This document shows, in pieces, positions 54,375 to 63,237 of a DNA stretch of 64,000 nucleotides. The number at the start of each line of letters is the position of its first letter. The stretch's first letter is position 1. The translations under genes and the position numbers were made by a program. The stretch covers positions 1,612,001 through 1,676,000 of the forward strand of contig NZ_CP049263.1 in NCBI RefSeq assembly GCF_003048615.2, read 5' to 3'. The notes below the pieces were generated by a model. That model was not told where the DNA came from. It ran no database searches and saw only the letters and a program-made list of their open reading frames with translations. The stretch is from Campylobacter concisus (GTDB lineage: Bacteria; Campylobacterota; Campylobacteria; Campylobacterales; Campylobacteraceae).

Positions 54375-54980
54375 ATGGTAATGACACACTACATGGAGCT
54401 TTTATCGCTCGATCAACCTTACAATCTAATCCTCTACATGGTGATACCTATGGGGCTTGCGGAGCTTTTAGTGGCGATGGAGTTTTTTACGATGTATCAC
54501 ATGGATAGTGGCAAAAACGCTGGCTTTAAGGCCGTTAGCAAATTTGTTGGCATAGTGCTTGGGGTCTATTTTACAGCTCTTGTGATCTACTTTTTAGCAA
54601 AAATTTATCCAACCATAAAATGGCGCGGATATGCCGATGTCATCGCTATCTACTCATACCTCATCGGCGTTATCCCACTTCTTGGCATCGCACTTTTAGA
54701 GCTAAATTTGATCTATAAAAATGCAAGCCAAAAGGCAAAGCTAAAGCTTCACTTTTGCCTGCTCATATTTTTCTTGATCGTCGGACACGTCGCTATGATA
54801 TTTGGCATGGTTGATCCTACCATAACAGGTTATAAGGCTGAAAATGGCGCGATGGATATGCAGATGAATATGCCAATGAACATGCCAGCAGATATGCCGA
54901 TGCATGATCACCATAAGATGATGATGAATATGCAACAGATGAGTGATGATAACTCAACAAATATGCATATGCATCACTAA
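54375..54980 (+). CDS. Four-helix membrane protein with Met/His-rich tail
   Basis: Protein of 201 residues with four transmembrane helices (about 18-38, 57-78, 90-112, 126-148). The last 45 residues are extremely rich in Met and His (MQMNMPMNMPADMPMHDHH, then NMHMHH), the composition of copper(I)- or nickel-binding tails. I do not recognise the core family. It has its own AAAGG and stands alone between two terminators, so it is a single-gene unit. Metal handling is inference from the tail. Confidence 0.75.
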   Translation: MVMTHYMELLSLDQPYNLILYMVIPMGLAELLVAMEFFTMYHMDSGKNAGFKAVSKFVGIVLGVYFTALVIYFLAKIYPTIKWRGYADVIAIYSYLIGVIPLLGIALLELNLIYKNASQKAKLKLHFCLLIFFLIVGHVAMIFGMVDPTITGYKAENGAMDMQMNMPMNMPADMPMHDHHKMMMNMQQMSDDNSTNMHMHH

Positions 54981-54981
54981 A

Positions 54982-55019
54982 TTTTATAGCTTCTTGGCAG
55001 CTACTAAGAAGCTATAAAA
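54982..55019. terminator. Strong bidirectional terminator
   Basis: Perfect 14-bp stem TTTTATAGCTTCTT / AAGAAGCTATAAAA with a 10-base loop, between converging genes and with A/T runs on both sides. Confidence 0.88.
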
Positions 55020-55022
55020 AAT

Positions 55023-55703
55023 TTAATTCTTTTTTTCTGCTTTTAATAATCTATGTTCTTTAAAAAATTTTCGGAGTGATTTTTGCTCTTTTGGGCCTAT
55101 TTCGTAGCTTATAAATTTCAAATACCACTTGATGTCTTGCTCGCTTATGTCACGACTTTTAGCATACTTGGCCAAGATATAGTTTGGGATCTTTACATTT
55201 TTTTGTAGAAATTTTGCGACCAGTTTTTTGTAAAACGAGCCGTTTTTTACGTAAGAAAATCTACCAAAAACAAATGGCAAATTTGTCTTTTCGTACCAAA
55301 TTTGACCAAGGTCGTAAAAGCACTCTTTGCCCTCGCTTAAGTATGCCTTTAGTGCCCTGTCGCCTATGATCACCTCTCCATTTAGTTTAAGCACCTTGGC
55401 TAGGGCGTTTGAGCTAGCTGAGGCAGGATCTGGCTTTGGGGCTGAATTTTTGCGCACAAGCACGCTTTTTACATCTTTTTTGGCGACTATTCCAAAATTT
55501 AGCTTCTTTAAATTTGCCTTTTTGCTGGCTATGCTTGAAATAACCGCAGCGTCGATCTTTCTGGCATTTAGTGCCCTATTTAGCTTGCTTGGCACGCCTT
55601 TTTTAAACTCGATAGCCTTTTTTATCTGAGAGCTTAGTGGGGCTGATTTTAAAAAAACGTGAAATGGGAGTAAATTTAGATAATCAATCTTTCCAAATAT
55701 CAT
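55023..55703 (-). CDS. mqnA: Chorismate dehydratase MqnA
   Basis: First enzyme of the futalosine route to menaquinone: dehydrates chorismate. The 226 residues start with the family signature GKIDYLNLLPFH and adopt the periplasmic-binding-protein-like fold; DAAVISSIASKK and IGDRALK are typical. It is shorter than many MqnA proteins (about 270) but ends normally. It overlaps the barstar gene by four bases. The futalosine route is standard in Campylobacter. Confidence 0.88.
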   Translation of the reverse strand: MIFGKIDYLNLLPFHVFLKSAPLSSQIKKAIEFKKGVPSKLNRALNARKIDAAVISSIASKKANLKKLNFGIVAKKDVKSVLVRKNSAPKPDPASASSNALAKVLKLNGEVIIGDRALKAYLSEGKECFYDLGQIWYEKTNLPFVFGRFSYVKNGSFYKKLVAKFLQKNVKIPNYILAKYAKSRDISEQDIKWYLKFISYEIGPKEQKSLRKFFKEHRLLKAEKKN

Positions 55704-55972
55704 TTTTCATCTTTTACAAGCTCAAATTTAACTAGCGCATTTTCGTTGCAAACGTCGCAAAATAGCTGGGTTAAGCTCTCTTTTGTGGCACTATCCAAAG
55801 CATTTTCATTTTTTAGCTTTATAAGCGTTGGCTCATTTATCTCACAAAGGCAGTCAAAGAGCGCGTCTAAATTTTTGCCGTAGTACTCTGGCAGGTCAAA
55901 TTTCTTAGCAAAATACTCATGCATCTTCTCTTTTTCAACCATCTTTTTGGCATCTAAGATCACGCTTTTCAT
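55700..55972 (-). CDS. Barstar-family ribonuclease inhibitor
   Basis: Protein of 90 residues. The stretch LPEYYGKNLDALFDCL (27-42) matches the barnase-binding helix of barstar, with D36 and D40 at the positions of barstar D35 and D39. It would stay in the cytoplasm and protect the cell from the ribonuclease encoded just upstream. It overlaps that gene by four bases (ATGA) and mqnA by four bases on the other side. Confidence 0.9.
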   Translation of the reverse strand: MKSVILDAKKMVEKEKMHEYFAKKFDLPEYYGKNLDALFDCLCEINEPTLIKLKNENALDSATKESLTQLFCDVCNENALVKFELVKDEK

Positions 55973-56475
55973 TGCATCCTCTTCTCATAAAGCAGGTAAA
56001 AATGCTCGTAGTGATCGGGTGTGTAGTAGATAAGCCCGTCGTTTGAGTATAAAATTCTCTCAGCACCGCGCCTGCCACCACTATAATTTACATCGCACTC
56101 AAACCACTTTCTACCATCAGCCTCAGGCAGCCTCTTTTCTCTGTTTGAAAATCTATCCCCACCAATGCTTTTGCCGCCGCTTATCTGCCATAAATTTCCG
56201 CTTTTTGCGTCCCAGCCAAGTTCAAGTGCCTCTTTTTTGGTTATGAAATTCTTTGGTAGCTTGTTAAATTTATAGATATAAAGTGCGACCTCATCTTTTG
56301 AGGTGTATGAGCCGTTTTCTGCGAGGCTCTGGCTCTTTTGCCTCTCTTTGTTTAGCTGCTCAAGTAAAATTTGAGCGTTTTTGTTTGCCTCGCCGCCCTC
56401 TTTTGAAAAAAAGAAGGTGCCAACGATGATGGCAATGACAAAGGCAACTAGAGCTGGCAAAAGTCTTTTGTTCAA
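55969..56475 (-). CDS. Barnase-like ribonuclease with N-terminal membrane anchor/signal
   Basis: Guanyl-specific ribonuclease of 168 residues. An N-terminal hydrophobic segment (about 5-23) and a helical linker (to about 57) precede a barnase domain (about 58-168). Catalytic residues all match barnase: E126 (E73), R136 (R83), R140 (R87) and H155 (H102), in the blocks FECDVNY, GAERILYS and TPDHYEHF. KSIGGDRFSNRE is also a barnase hallmark. The signal suggests export or membrane anchoring; in the inner membrane the domain would face the periplasm. Coupled to its inhibitor. Confidence 0.92.
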   Translation of the reverse strand: MNKRLLPALVAFVIAIIVGTFFFSKEGGEANKNAQILLEQLNKERQKSQSLAENGSYTSKDEVALYIYKFNKLPKNFITKKEALELGWDAKSGNLWQISGGKSIGGDRFSNREKRLPEADGRKWFECDVNYSGGRRGAERILYSNDGLIYYTPDHYEHFYLLYEKRMQ

Positions 56476-56484
56476 ATTTAGCCC

Positions 56485-57111
56485 TTAAAGTGTGTTAAAA
56501 ACTCTATCGCCAGCGTCACCAAGACCTGGGACGATGTAGTTTTTCTCATTTAGTTTCTCATCGATCGATGCCGTATAGACCTCGACGTCTGGGTAAATTT
56601 CGCTAAATCTCTTTAGCCCCTCAGGTGCGGCGATGATAGAGATAAATTTTATCTCTTTAACGCCCTTTTCACGCAAGAACTTAACCGCGTCTATCGCCGT
56701 GCCGCCAGTCGCAAACATAGGATCTATGATGATCGCCATGCGCTCTTTTGCGTCTTTTGGAAGCTTTGCGTAGAAAAACTCAGCCTGCGCTGTCTCTTCG
56801 TTTCGCTGAAAGCCCAAAAAGCCAACGCTCGCATCTGGGATGATGGTAAAGACGCTATCAAGCATGCCAAGAGCAGCCCTTAAAATAGGGCATATCATCA
56901 CCTTTGTAGTGAGCCTTTTTGCGTCTGCCACCGCAACTGGTGTTTGGACTTTGACATCTTTTACCTTTAAATTTCTAGTCGCCTCAAAGATCATAAGGTA
57001 GCTGATCTCATCAACTAGCATGCGAAACTGAAAAGGCTGGGTGTTTTTATCACGTAAGATTGTTAATTTGTGCTCGATCAATGGGTGTGAGATGAGCTTC
57101 ACGTTTTGCAT
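56485..57111 (-). CDS. upp: Uracil phosphoribosyltransferase
   Basis: Pyrimidine salvage: makes UMP from uracil and PRPP. The 208 residues contain the PRPP loop IIDPMFATGGTA and the uracil-binding end VPGLGDAGDRVFNT. Follows the malic enzyme gene after a terminator, in the order seen in C. jejuni. Confidence 0.96.
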   Translation of the reverse strand: MQNVKLISHPLIEHKLTILRDKNTQPFQFRMLVDEISYLMIFEATRNLKVKDVKVQTPVAVADAKRLTTKVMICPILRAALGMLDSVFTIIPDASVGFLGFQRNEETAQAEFFYAKLPKDAKERMAIIIDPMFATGGTAIDAVKFLREKGVKEIKFISIIAAPEGLKRFSEIYPDVEVYTASIDEKLNEKNYIVPGLGDAGDRVFNTL

Positions 57112-57171
57112 TTTTTGTCCTTAAATTTACTGTTTTTACAAGGTTTGTCTTTTACAAAATGCCAAGAGGAG

Positions 57172-57198
57172 AATTTAGCCCAAAATTTGGGCTAAATT
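57172..57198 (-). terminator. Terminator after the malic enzyme gene
   Basis: Perfect 10-bp stem AATTTAGCCC / GGGCTAAATT, 7-base loop, four bases beyond the stop. Confidence 0.78.
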
Positions 57199-57201
57199 TG
57201 A

Positions 57202-58455
57202 TTAAAAACCTTTTGCAAGTTTGGCTTTGTAAGCCTCAACATCAAAATCTTTTACTCTCGCTACGCCATCTTCAACTGCAGCTTTTGCAACTGCTGGAGC
57301 GACCGCCGTTAGCACACGCTTGTCAAATGGTTTTGGGATGATGTACTCTTTGCCAAATTTTAGCTCGCTAACGCCACTTGCTTTTAAAACTTCAGCTGGC
57401 ACTGGCTCTTTTGCAAGCTGTGCAAGCGCTTTAGCTGCTGCCATTTTCATATTTTCAGTGATCTTTTTAGCCCTAACGTCAAGCGCGCCTCTAAAGATAA
57501 ATGGAAAGCCCAAAACATTATTTACTTGATTAGGATAGTCGCTTCTGCCTGTGCCCATCATAACGTCATCTCTTACAGCTACGACGTCCTCTGGGAAAAT
57601 TTCAGGCACTGGGTTTGCCAAAGCGAAGATGATAGGCTCTTTGTTCATTGATGCGACCATCTCTTTTGTCACAACGCCAGGCTTAGAAAGACCTAAAAAC
57701 ATATCAGCACCTTTCATCGCATCAGCCAAAGTCCTATCCTCAGTCTCAAGCGCAAATTCAACCTTCTCTGGAGTTAGGTCTGTTCTTTTTGAGTGGATGA
57801 CACCTTTGCTATCTATCATCACGATGTGTTTTGCGCCAAGTGCTTTATACATCTTTGCGCAAGCGATGCCAGCTGCACCAGCGCCGCTAACTACGATCTT
57901 TATCTTAGATATATCTTTGCCAGAAATTTCCATCGCATTTATAATGCCAGCGCTTGTTATCATCGCTGTGCCGTGCTGATCGTCGTGCATTACAGGGATA
58001 TCGACTGCTTCTTGAAGCTTTCTTTCGATCTCAAAGCACTTTGGAGCGCGGATATCTTCTAAATTTATACCGCCAAATGTAGGAGCTAGAGCCTTGCAAA
58101 TCTCAACGATCTTATCAGGATCGTGCTCATCTAGCTCGATGTCAAAGGCATCAACGTTTGCAAATTTCTTAAATAAAACTGACTTACCCTCCATAACTGG
58201 CTTACCAGCGATAGCGCCGATGTCGCCAAGTCCAAGAACAGCCGTGCCATCGGTGATGACAGCTACTAAATTTGCTTTATTTGTATATTTATAAGCTAGC
58301 TCAGTGTCAGCCTCTATCTCTTTACAAGGCTCAGCAACGCCTGGTGTATAGGCCATTGAAAGGTCTCTTGAAGTCTCGCAAGGTGTCTTTACCCTGATCT
58401 CGATCTTACCGCCTATGTGGTAGTTTAGTGCCTCTTCTTTAGTTACATGTGTCAT
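57202..58455 (-). CDS. Malic enzyme (malate dehydrogenase, decarboxylating)
   Basis: Converts malate to pyruvate and CO2 with reduction of NAD(P). The 417 residues are the short bacterial form. N-terminal [15 protein letters not shown], metal-binding [11 protein letters not shown], and a Rossmann motif [15 protein letters not shown] (about 190-205). No PTA-like C-terminal domain. NAD or NADP preference cannot be read safely. The ATG overlaps the gltX stop by four bases. Confidence 0.93.
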   Translation of the reverse strand: MTHVTKEEALNYHIGGKIEIRVKTPCETSRDLSMAYTPGVAEPCKEIEADTELAYKYTNKANLVAVITDGTAVLGLGDIGAIAGKPVMEGKSVLFKKFANVDAFDIELDEHDPDKIVEICKALAPTFGGINLEDIRAPKCFEIERKLQEAVDIPVMHDDQHGTAMITSAGIINAMEISGKDISKIKIVVSGAGAAGIACAKMYKALGAKHIVMIDSKGVIHSKRTDLTPEKVEFALETEDRTLADAMKGADMFLGLSKPGVVTKEMVASMNKEPIIFALANPVPEIFPEDVVAVRDDVMMGTGRSDYPNQVNNVLGFPFIFRGALDVRAKKITENMKMAAAKALAQLAKEPVPAEVLKASGVSELKFGKEYIIPKPFDKRVLTAVAPAVAKAAVEDGVARVKDFDVEAYKAKLAKGF

Positions 58456-59831
58456 TTCTCTTCCTTTAATAAATTTTGTATTCTGTTTTTGATCTCGTTG
58501 CTACCTACTACTTCAAGCACTTCAAAGATACTTGGGCTCACGCTTGAGCCAGTTAGCGCTATCCTTAGGGCCTGAGCTAGGTCTTTTAGTTTTAAGCCAT
58601 TTTGCTCTAAAAATTTATTAGTTAGCTCCTCATATCCCTTTGCGTCAAGGTCACGGTCTAAAATTTGAGCAAATTTCGCCAAAATTTCTTTGCTATTTTC
58701 ATTTATAAATTTAGCCCAAGCTTTCTCATCGTAGCTTTTTGGAGCGTTGATAATAGCATTTGCGCTGTTTGCCATCTCAATTAGTGTCTTTGATCTCTCA
58801 CGGAGCGAATTTAGCAGTAGTTCGCCCTTTACCAAAGCCTTAAAATCCACGCCAAACTCGAGCATATCGTGCGCTAGCCTCTCATAAGGCAAGGTCTTGA
58901 TGTAGTGAGAATTTAGCCAGTCAAGCTTTTGAGCGTTGTAGGTACTTGAGCTTTTGTTGATATCGTTTGGATTGAAGTATTTAAGCATATCCTCGATAGT
59001 AAAAATCTCATCATCGCCGTGGCTCCAGCCAAGACGAACAAGGAAATTTAAGAGCGCTTCAGGCAAGTAGCCCATCTTTTTATACTCCATAACGTCAGTC
59101 GCGCCGTGTCTTTTGCTAAGCTTTTTGCCGTCCTCGCCGTTTATCATAGCGACGTGATAAAATTTTGGCACCTTAAATCCAAGCGCCTCGTAAAGAACGA
59201 TCTGTTTTGGGGTATTTGAGAGGTGGTCATCGCCACGAATAACGTCAGTTACACCCATTAGCGCATCGTCTATCACAACTGTGAAGTTATATGTTGGCGT
59301 GCCGTCGCTTCTAGCGATGATGAAGTCGTCTAAGATATCTTCAACCTTAAATTTAACCTCGCCCTTTATACCATCATGTATGACGATCTCGCCGCTAAGT
59401 GGGGCTTTTATACGGATGACTGGCTCGATGCCAGCTGGAGGCGTGCCAGTAAAATCTCTATATCTATTATCATATTTTGGGCGCTCTTTTCTAGCCTCTT
59501 GACTAGCTCTAAGCTCCTCAAGTTCCTCTTTGCTCATGTAGCATTTGTAGGCTTTGCCCTCATCAAGCAGCTTTTTAACATACTCTTTGTAAAGATCAAA
59601 TCTCTTTGACTGATAGGTCACTTCGCCGTCGTGATCTAGCTTGCACCAAGCAAATGCCTCTTTTATGGCTTGCGTGGCCTCTTCTGAGTTTCGTTTTAAG
59701 TCAGTATCTTCGATGCGGAGCAGAAATTTTCCATTGTTAGCTCTTGCGTATAAATAATTATAAAGAGCTGTCCTAAGTCCGCCTATATGTAGGTATCCAG
59801 TAGGCGACGGAGCAAATCTAGTAACTATCAT
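58452..59831 (-). CDS. gltX: Glutamyl-tRNA synthetase
   Basis: Class I synthetase of 459 residues charging tRNA-Glu. [13 protein letters not shown] carries the HIGH motif at the N terminus and KKLSKRHGA the KMSKS loop. I set the start at the ATG at 59831, giving the family's usual [10 protein letters not shown]; a reading 23 codons longer would run into the facing gene. Campylobacters often have two gltX genes, one of which may charge tRNA-Gln for amidation; which one this is cannot be told here. Confidence 0.93.
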   Translation of the reverse strand: MIVTRFAPSPTGYLHIGGLRTALYNYLYARANNGKFLLRIEDTDLKRNSEEATQAIKEAFAWCKLDHDGEVTYQSKRFDLYKEYVKKLLDEGKAYKCYMSKEELEELRASQEARKERPKYDNRYRDFTGTPPAGIEPVIRIKAPLSGEIVIHDGIKGEVKFKVEDILDDFIIARSDGTPTYNFTVVIDDALMGVTDVIRGDDHLSNTPKQIVLYEALGFKVPKFYHVAMINGEDGKKLSKRHGATDVMEYKKMGYLPEALLNFLVRLGWSHGDDEIFTIEDMLKYFNPNDINKSSSTYNAQKLDWLNSHYIKTLPYERLAHDMLEFGVDFKALVKGELLLNSLRERSKTLIEMANSANAIINAPKSYDEKAWAKFINENSKEILAKFAQILDRDLDAKGYEELTNKFLEQNGLKLKDLAQALRIALTGSSVSPSIFEVLEVVGSNEIKNRIQNLLKEEK

Positions 59832-59901
59832 TTTGTGCCTTATTTTTATGTTATAATTGCCCAAAATTATATTTACTAAATACTTAAACAAAGGTTTCAT
59901 T

Positions 59902-60732
59902 ATGAAAAAATTGCTCTTTTTGGCTGCTGGCGTGTTAAGTGCCTTAAATTTATATTCAGCTCAGATGATAAACGGCATCGCAGCTATCGTGGAGAACGAG
60001 CCTATCACGCTTTACGAGGTTTATAGCTTGAAGGAACAGCTAAAGACAACAGAGCAGGACGCTTTAAATTTGCTTATCAGAGATAGGCTTGAAGATGCAC
60101 AGATAAAAAACTTAAATTTAAGCGTTACGCCTTTTGAGCTAAACGACAGGATCGAGGCGATCGCAAAGCAAAACGGCATGACAAATTCGCAGTTTAGAAA
60201 CTCTATCCAAGCTCAAGGCATGGACTTTTTGGATTTTAAAAACAACTTAGAGCACAAGATGCTTCAAGAAAAACTTTATAAAAGCATAGCTGCTGAGGCT
60301 GGCAAGAATATAAACGAGCAAAAAGCAAAGGCGTATTTTGACGCTAATCCTGATAAATTTAAGGTCTTTAGCACCGCTAGAGTTGTAGTTTATAGAGCAA
60401 AAGACCCTGATCTACTTGAAGCTCAAAAGACAAGTCCGAAGCTTCTAAACGGCGTACAAACACAAGAGGTTAGTTTGGACTATCAAAGCATAGATCCAAG
60501 ACTTGCTGCGATCATCTCAAGCACAAATAACGGCGACTACACACAGCCTTTGCAAGGACCTGATAGCTTTGATATGTTTTTAGTAAAAGAGAAGATCGGC
60601 TCATACACACCAAGCTTTGCTGATGTAAAAGATAACGTTATAAACGAGCTTTACCAAGGCGAGCAAGAGAAATTAATGAGTGATTACTTCGAAAAACTCC
60701 GCGCAAAAGCAAAAATTCAAATCCTAAGATAA
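59902..60732 (+). CDS. SurA-like periplasmic chaperone/peptidyl-prolyl isomerase
   Basis: Periplasmic protein of 276 residues: signal peptide MKKLLFLAAGVLSALNLYSA, a SurA-type N-terminal helical chaperone domain (MINGIAAIVENEPITLYEV), then a reduced parvulin-like region and a C-terminal helix. It corresponds to the SurA-like protein encoded next to gltX in C. jejuni, thought to help outer-membrane protein folding. ATG at 59902 preferred over an upstream reading from 59857 because the signal peptide starts there and AAGG precedes it. Confidence 0.85.
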   Translation: MKKLLFLAAGVLSALNLYSAQMINGIAAIVENEPITLYEVYSLKEQLKTTEQDALNLLIRDRLEDAQIKNLNLSVTPFELNDRIEAIAKQNGMTNSQFRNSIQAQGMDFLDFKNNLEHKMLQEKLYKSIAAEAGKNINEQKAKAYFDANPDKFKVFSTARVVVYRAKDPDLLEAQKTSPKLLNGVQTQEVSLDYQSIDPRLAAIISSTNNGDYTQPLQGPDSFDMFLVKEKIGSYTPSFADVKDNVINELYQGEQEKLMSDYFEKLRAKAKIQILR

Positions 60733-60737
60733 CTCCA

Positions 60738-60763
60738 AATTTAGCCACTTTGGTGGCTAAATT
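60738..60763 (+). terminator. Terminator after the SurA-like gene
   Basis: Perfect 11-bp stem AATTTAGCCAC / GTGGCTAAATT with a TTTG loop, six bases after the stop. Confidence 0.85.
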
Positions 60764-60874
60764 CTCTACCTCATTTTTAAACAAAACTATTTAAATTCTA
60801 GCTATGTAAAATTTCGGTAAATTTTTTGTTAAAAATTTATTATTCTTTAATCTCATATTTATATAATTTCACAA

Positions 60875-60890
60875 AATAATAATGATTATT
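60875..60890 (+). promoter_or_regulatory. Fur-box-like operator of the siderophore receptor gene
   Basis: AATAATAATGATTATT: arms AATAAT and ATTATT are exact complements around AATG. It lies only 17 bases before the ATG, overlapping or just after the likely promoter, the usual place for Fur repression. Confidence 0.65.
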
Positions 60891-60906
60891 AAAATAGGAG
60901 TATATT

Positions 60907-63186
60907 ATGAGATATAAGTTATCCATTGCACTTGCACTAACTCTTAGCGCAAATGCACTATTTGCAGCCAATAGCACCGATCTAAACAAGACAAACGATG
61001 CAGCCACTACCCAAAATGACACTAGCCTTGCAGAGGTGCAAGTAGTGGGTGATCTTTCAAAGACTGAAGGCACTGGCTCATACACAGCCGATAGGATGAA
61101 CACCGCAACCGGACTAGGTCTAAGCATAAAAGAGACACCACAATCAGTCTCTGTCATCTCAAATCAGCTCATAAAAGATCTAAATTTAAAAGATGTAAAT
61201 TCAGCTTTGCAATACGCCCCAGGAATTGCTGTTAGAAACGATAGTGGGCGCCTTAGGATAAATTCTCGTGGCTTTGATATAGATAACATACAAGAAGATG
61301 GTATCGCATCATCAGTCTCTTCATCAGTTCAAGGACCGCTTGGCTATTCTAAAGAATTTACAGATCTTGAGTTTTACGATAGAGTCGAAGTTTTAAGAGG
61401 TACAGCAGGCCTTACACAAAGTAATGGCGAGCCAGGCGGCACTGTAAATTTAGTTCGCAAACGCCCAACTAGCGAATTTGCTTTTAACACAAGCCTAAAT
61501 TTAGGCAGCTGGGATAATTACCGAGGTACGTTTGATGTTAGCAATGCTTTAAACGAATCTGGCTCAGTGCGAGGAAGGCTGATCGGTGTTTTAAGCAAAA
61601 ATGGCACATATAAGCACTACCGCAATGGCTGGCGTGGAGCGCTGGGCGGGATATTTGAGTTTGATCTAACTAATAAAACATTGCTTACTGCTGGACTTAT
61701 ATGGCAAAAGACAAGCGAAGTGTATGATATATACGGCGTACCTGCACTTGATAAAGATGGCAATAATTTAAATTTAGATAGAAAAAGCTATTTTGGTGCA
61801 AACTGGAACAATAGCATCTATGAAAAATATAATGCCTTTACAGAAATTTCTCATCAGTTTAATGATGATTACAAAGCCTATGCAAAGCTAAACTATACAA
61901 AAAGTGACGGCGTAATAAAATTTGGCTCAATGGGCGGAACAAATCCATATGATCCAGTAGCGCCTACTCCTTCTCATGATATTCGTTTACAAAAATACGA
62001 CAATGGCTCAAAAGAGGTCAATCTAAAGCTTGGAGTAGATGGAAAGTATGAGCTTTTTGGACAAAAACACGATATCTTTGTAAATGGCTCACTTAGTAAG
62101 GAGAAATTTGTAGAGCATGATATCAGAATGCCAAGTATGTCTTTAGCATCGCTTGGGCTTGGCATAAATAACTGGAGCTCTTCAGCCATAGCCGAGCCAA
62201 ACTGGGGTGGAACAAATGCAACTTTAAATAAAACTTTTACAAAAACAATTTACCAGCAAGCTCTAACAGCTGGCACTAGATATAACTTTAGTGATGATTG
62301 GCATATGATCCTTGGTGGAAGATTTGCTAGGGTAAAATATGACAGCTTTAATGAAAACCATAAAACTGGTGCAAGATCTGCTAACACCTATATCACAAAG
62401 TCAAAATTTTCACCTTATGCAGGCCTAACATGGGACTTTTTAAAAGATCATAGCTGGTACGTAAGCTACGCTGAAATTTTTAAACCTCAAAGCGCAACTG
62501 ATGCAAATAAAAATGTCCTTGAACCAGTCGTAGGATACAACATAGAAACAGGCGTGAAGTCTGAGTTTTTAGGCGGCGCGTTAAATACAGCTGTTGCACT
62601 CTTTCAAATAATCCAAGAAAATAGAGCCATAACAGATCCAAATAATTCAAACTACTCTATCGCAGAGGGGAAGGTACGAAGCAGAGGTATAGACGCTGAA
62701 ATTTCAGGCTCGATAACTGAGAGGTGGAGCGTGATGGCTGGATATACATTTAATAAAAGCGAATATCTAAAAAGTGAAAGAAAAACATCATCAAATGTTG
62801 ATTACAACAAAGGGGCTGACGCTAAAAAGTACGTCCCAAGACATATGTTTAAGCTCTATACAAGTTACGAAATACCGCTTGTTGGCACTCAAAAACTAAG
62901 CATCGGCACGGGAGTTAGATACCAAAGCAAAACAAGTGGTATCTATATGAAAGACAATATGAGTTCAGGCTCAGCTATAAAATACTACGTACCAGCGCAA
63001 AAAGGTTATGCCCTTTGGGATGCAAATATCAACTACTTGATAAACGACAACTTTAGTGTAGGTCTGATCGTTAAAAACATAACCGATAAGAAGTATTTTT
63101 ACAATACGCACAATAGAACCGCTGGTATGAACAACTTTTACGGCGAGCCTAGAAGCTTTATGTTAAGTTTTAACTACAAATACTAA
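60907..63186 (+). CDS. TonB-dependent siderophore receptor
   Basis: Outer-membrane receptor of 759 residues. Signal peptide ending SANALFA; a short N-terminal extension; plug domain (about 75-180) with IKETPQSVSVIS and RVEVLRGTAGL; then a 22-strand barrel ending in FYGEPRSFMLSFNYKY with the C-terminal aromatic Tyr. The plug signatures are those of ferric-siderophore receptors (FpvA/FoxA group). No long signalling domain is seen before the plug, so no sigma-factor control is expected. AGGAG precedes the ATG. Ligand unknown. Confidence 0.92.
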   Translation: MRYKLSIALALTLSANALFAANSTDLNKTNDAATTQNDTSLAEVQVVGDLSKTEGTGSYTADRMNTATGLGLSIKETPQSVSVISNQLIKDLNLKDVNSALQYAPGIAVRNDSGRLRINSRGFDIDNIQEDGIASSVSSSVQGPLGYSKEFTDLEFYDRVEVLRGTAGLTQSNGEPGGTVNLVRKRPTSEFAFNTSLNLGSWDNYRGTFDVSNALNESGSVRGRLIGVLSKNGTYKHYRNGWRGALGGIFEFDLTNKTLLTAGLIWQKTSEVYDIYGVPALDKDGNNLNLDRKSYFGANWNNSIYEKYNAFTEISHQFNDDYKAYAKLNYTKSDGVIKFGSMGGTNPYDPVAPTPSHDIRLQKYDNGSKEVNLKLGVDGKYELFGQKHDIFVNGSLSKEKFVEHDIRMPSMSLASLGLGINNWSSSAIAEPNWGGTNATLNKTFTKTIYQQALTAGTRYNFSDDWHMILGGRFARVKYDSFNENHKTGARSANTYITKSKFSPYAGLTWDFLKDHSWYVSYAEIFKPQSATDANKNVLEPVVGYNIETGVKSEFLGGALNTAVALFQIIQENRAITDPNNSNYSIAEGKVRSRGIDAEISGSITERWSVMAGYTFNKSEYLKSERKTSSNVDYNKGADAKKYVPRHMFKLYTSYEIPLVGTQKLSIGTGVRYQSKTSGIYMKDNMSSGSAIKYYVPAQKGYALWDANINYLINDNFSVGLIVKNITDKKYFYNTHNRTAGMNNFYGEPRSFMLSFNYKY

Positions 63187-63193
63187 ATTTAAT

Positions 63194-63215
63194 CCCAAGG
63201 CTTTTTGGCTTTGGG
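63194..63215 (+). terminator. Weak hairpin after the receptor gene
   Basis: CCCAAGGC / GCTTTGGG, 8-bp stem with one G-U pair and a six-base loop, without a good T-run. It may attenuate rather than stop transcription into the ABC gene. Confidence 0.5.
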
Positions 63216-63237
63216 GTCTTAAATTTAAAGGAAAAAT

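Noticed and set aside
59832-59900. Longer N terminus for gltX overlapping the facing gene
   Set aside because: The family starts at [10 protein letters not shown]-type sequence; the extra residues are AT-rich leader translation.
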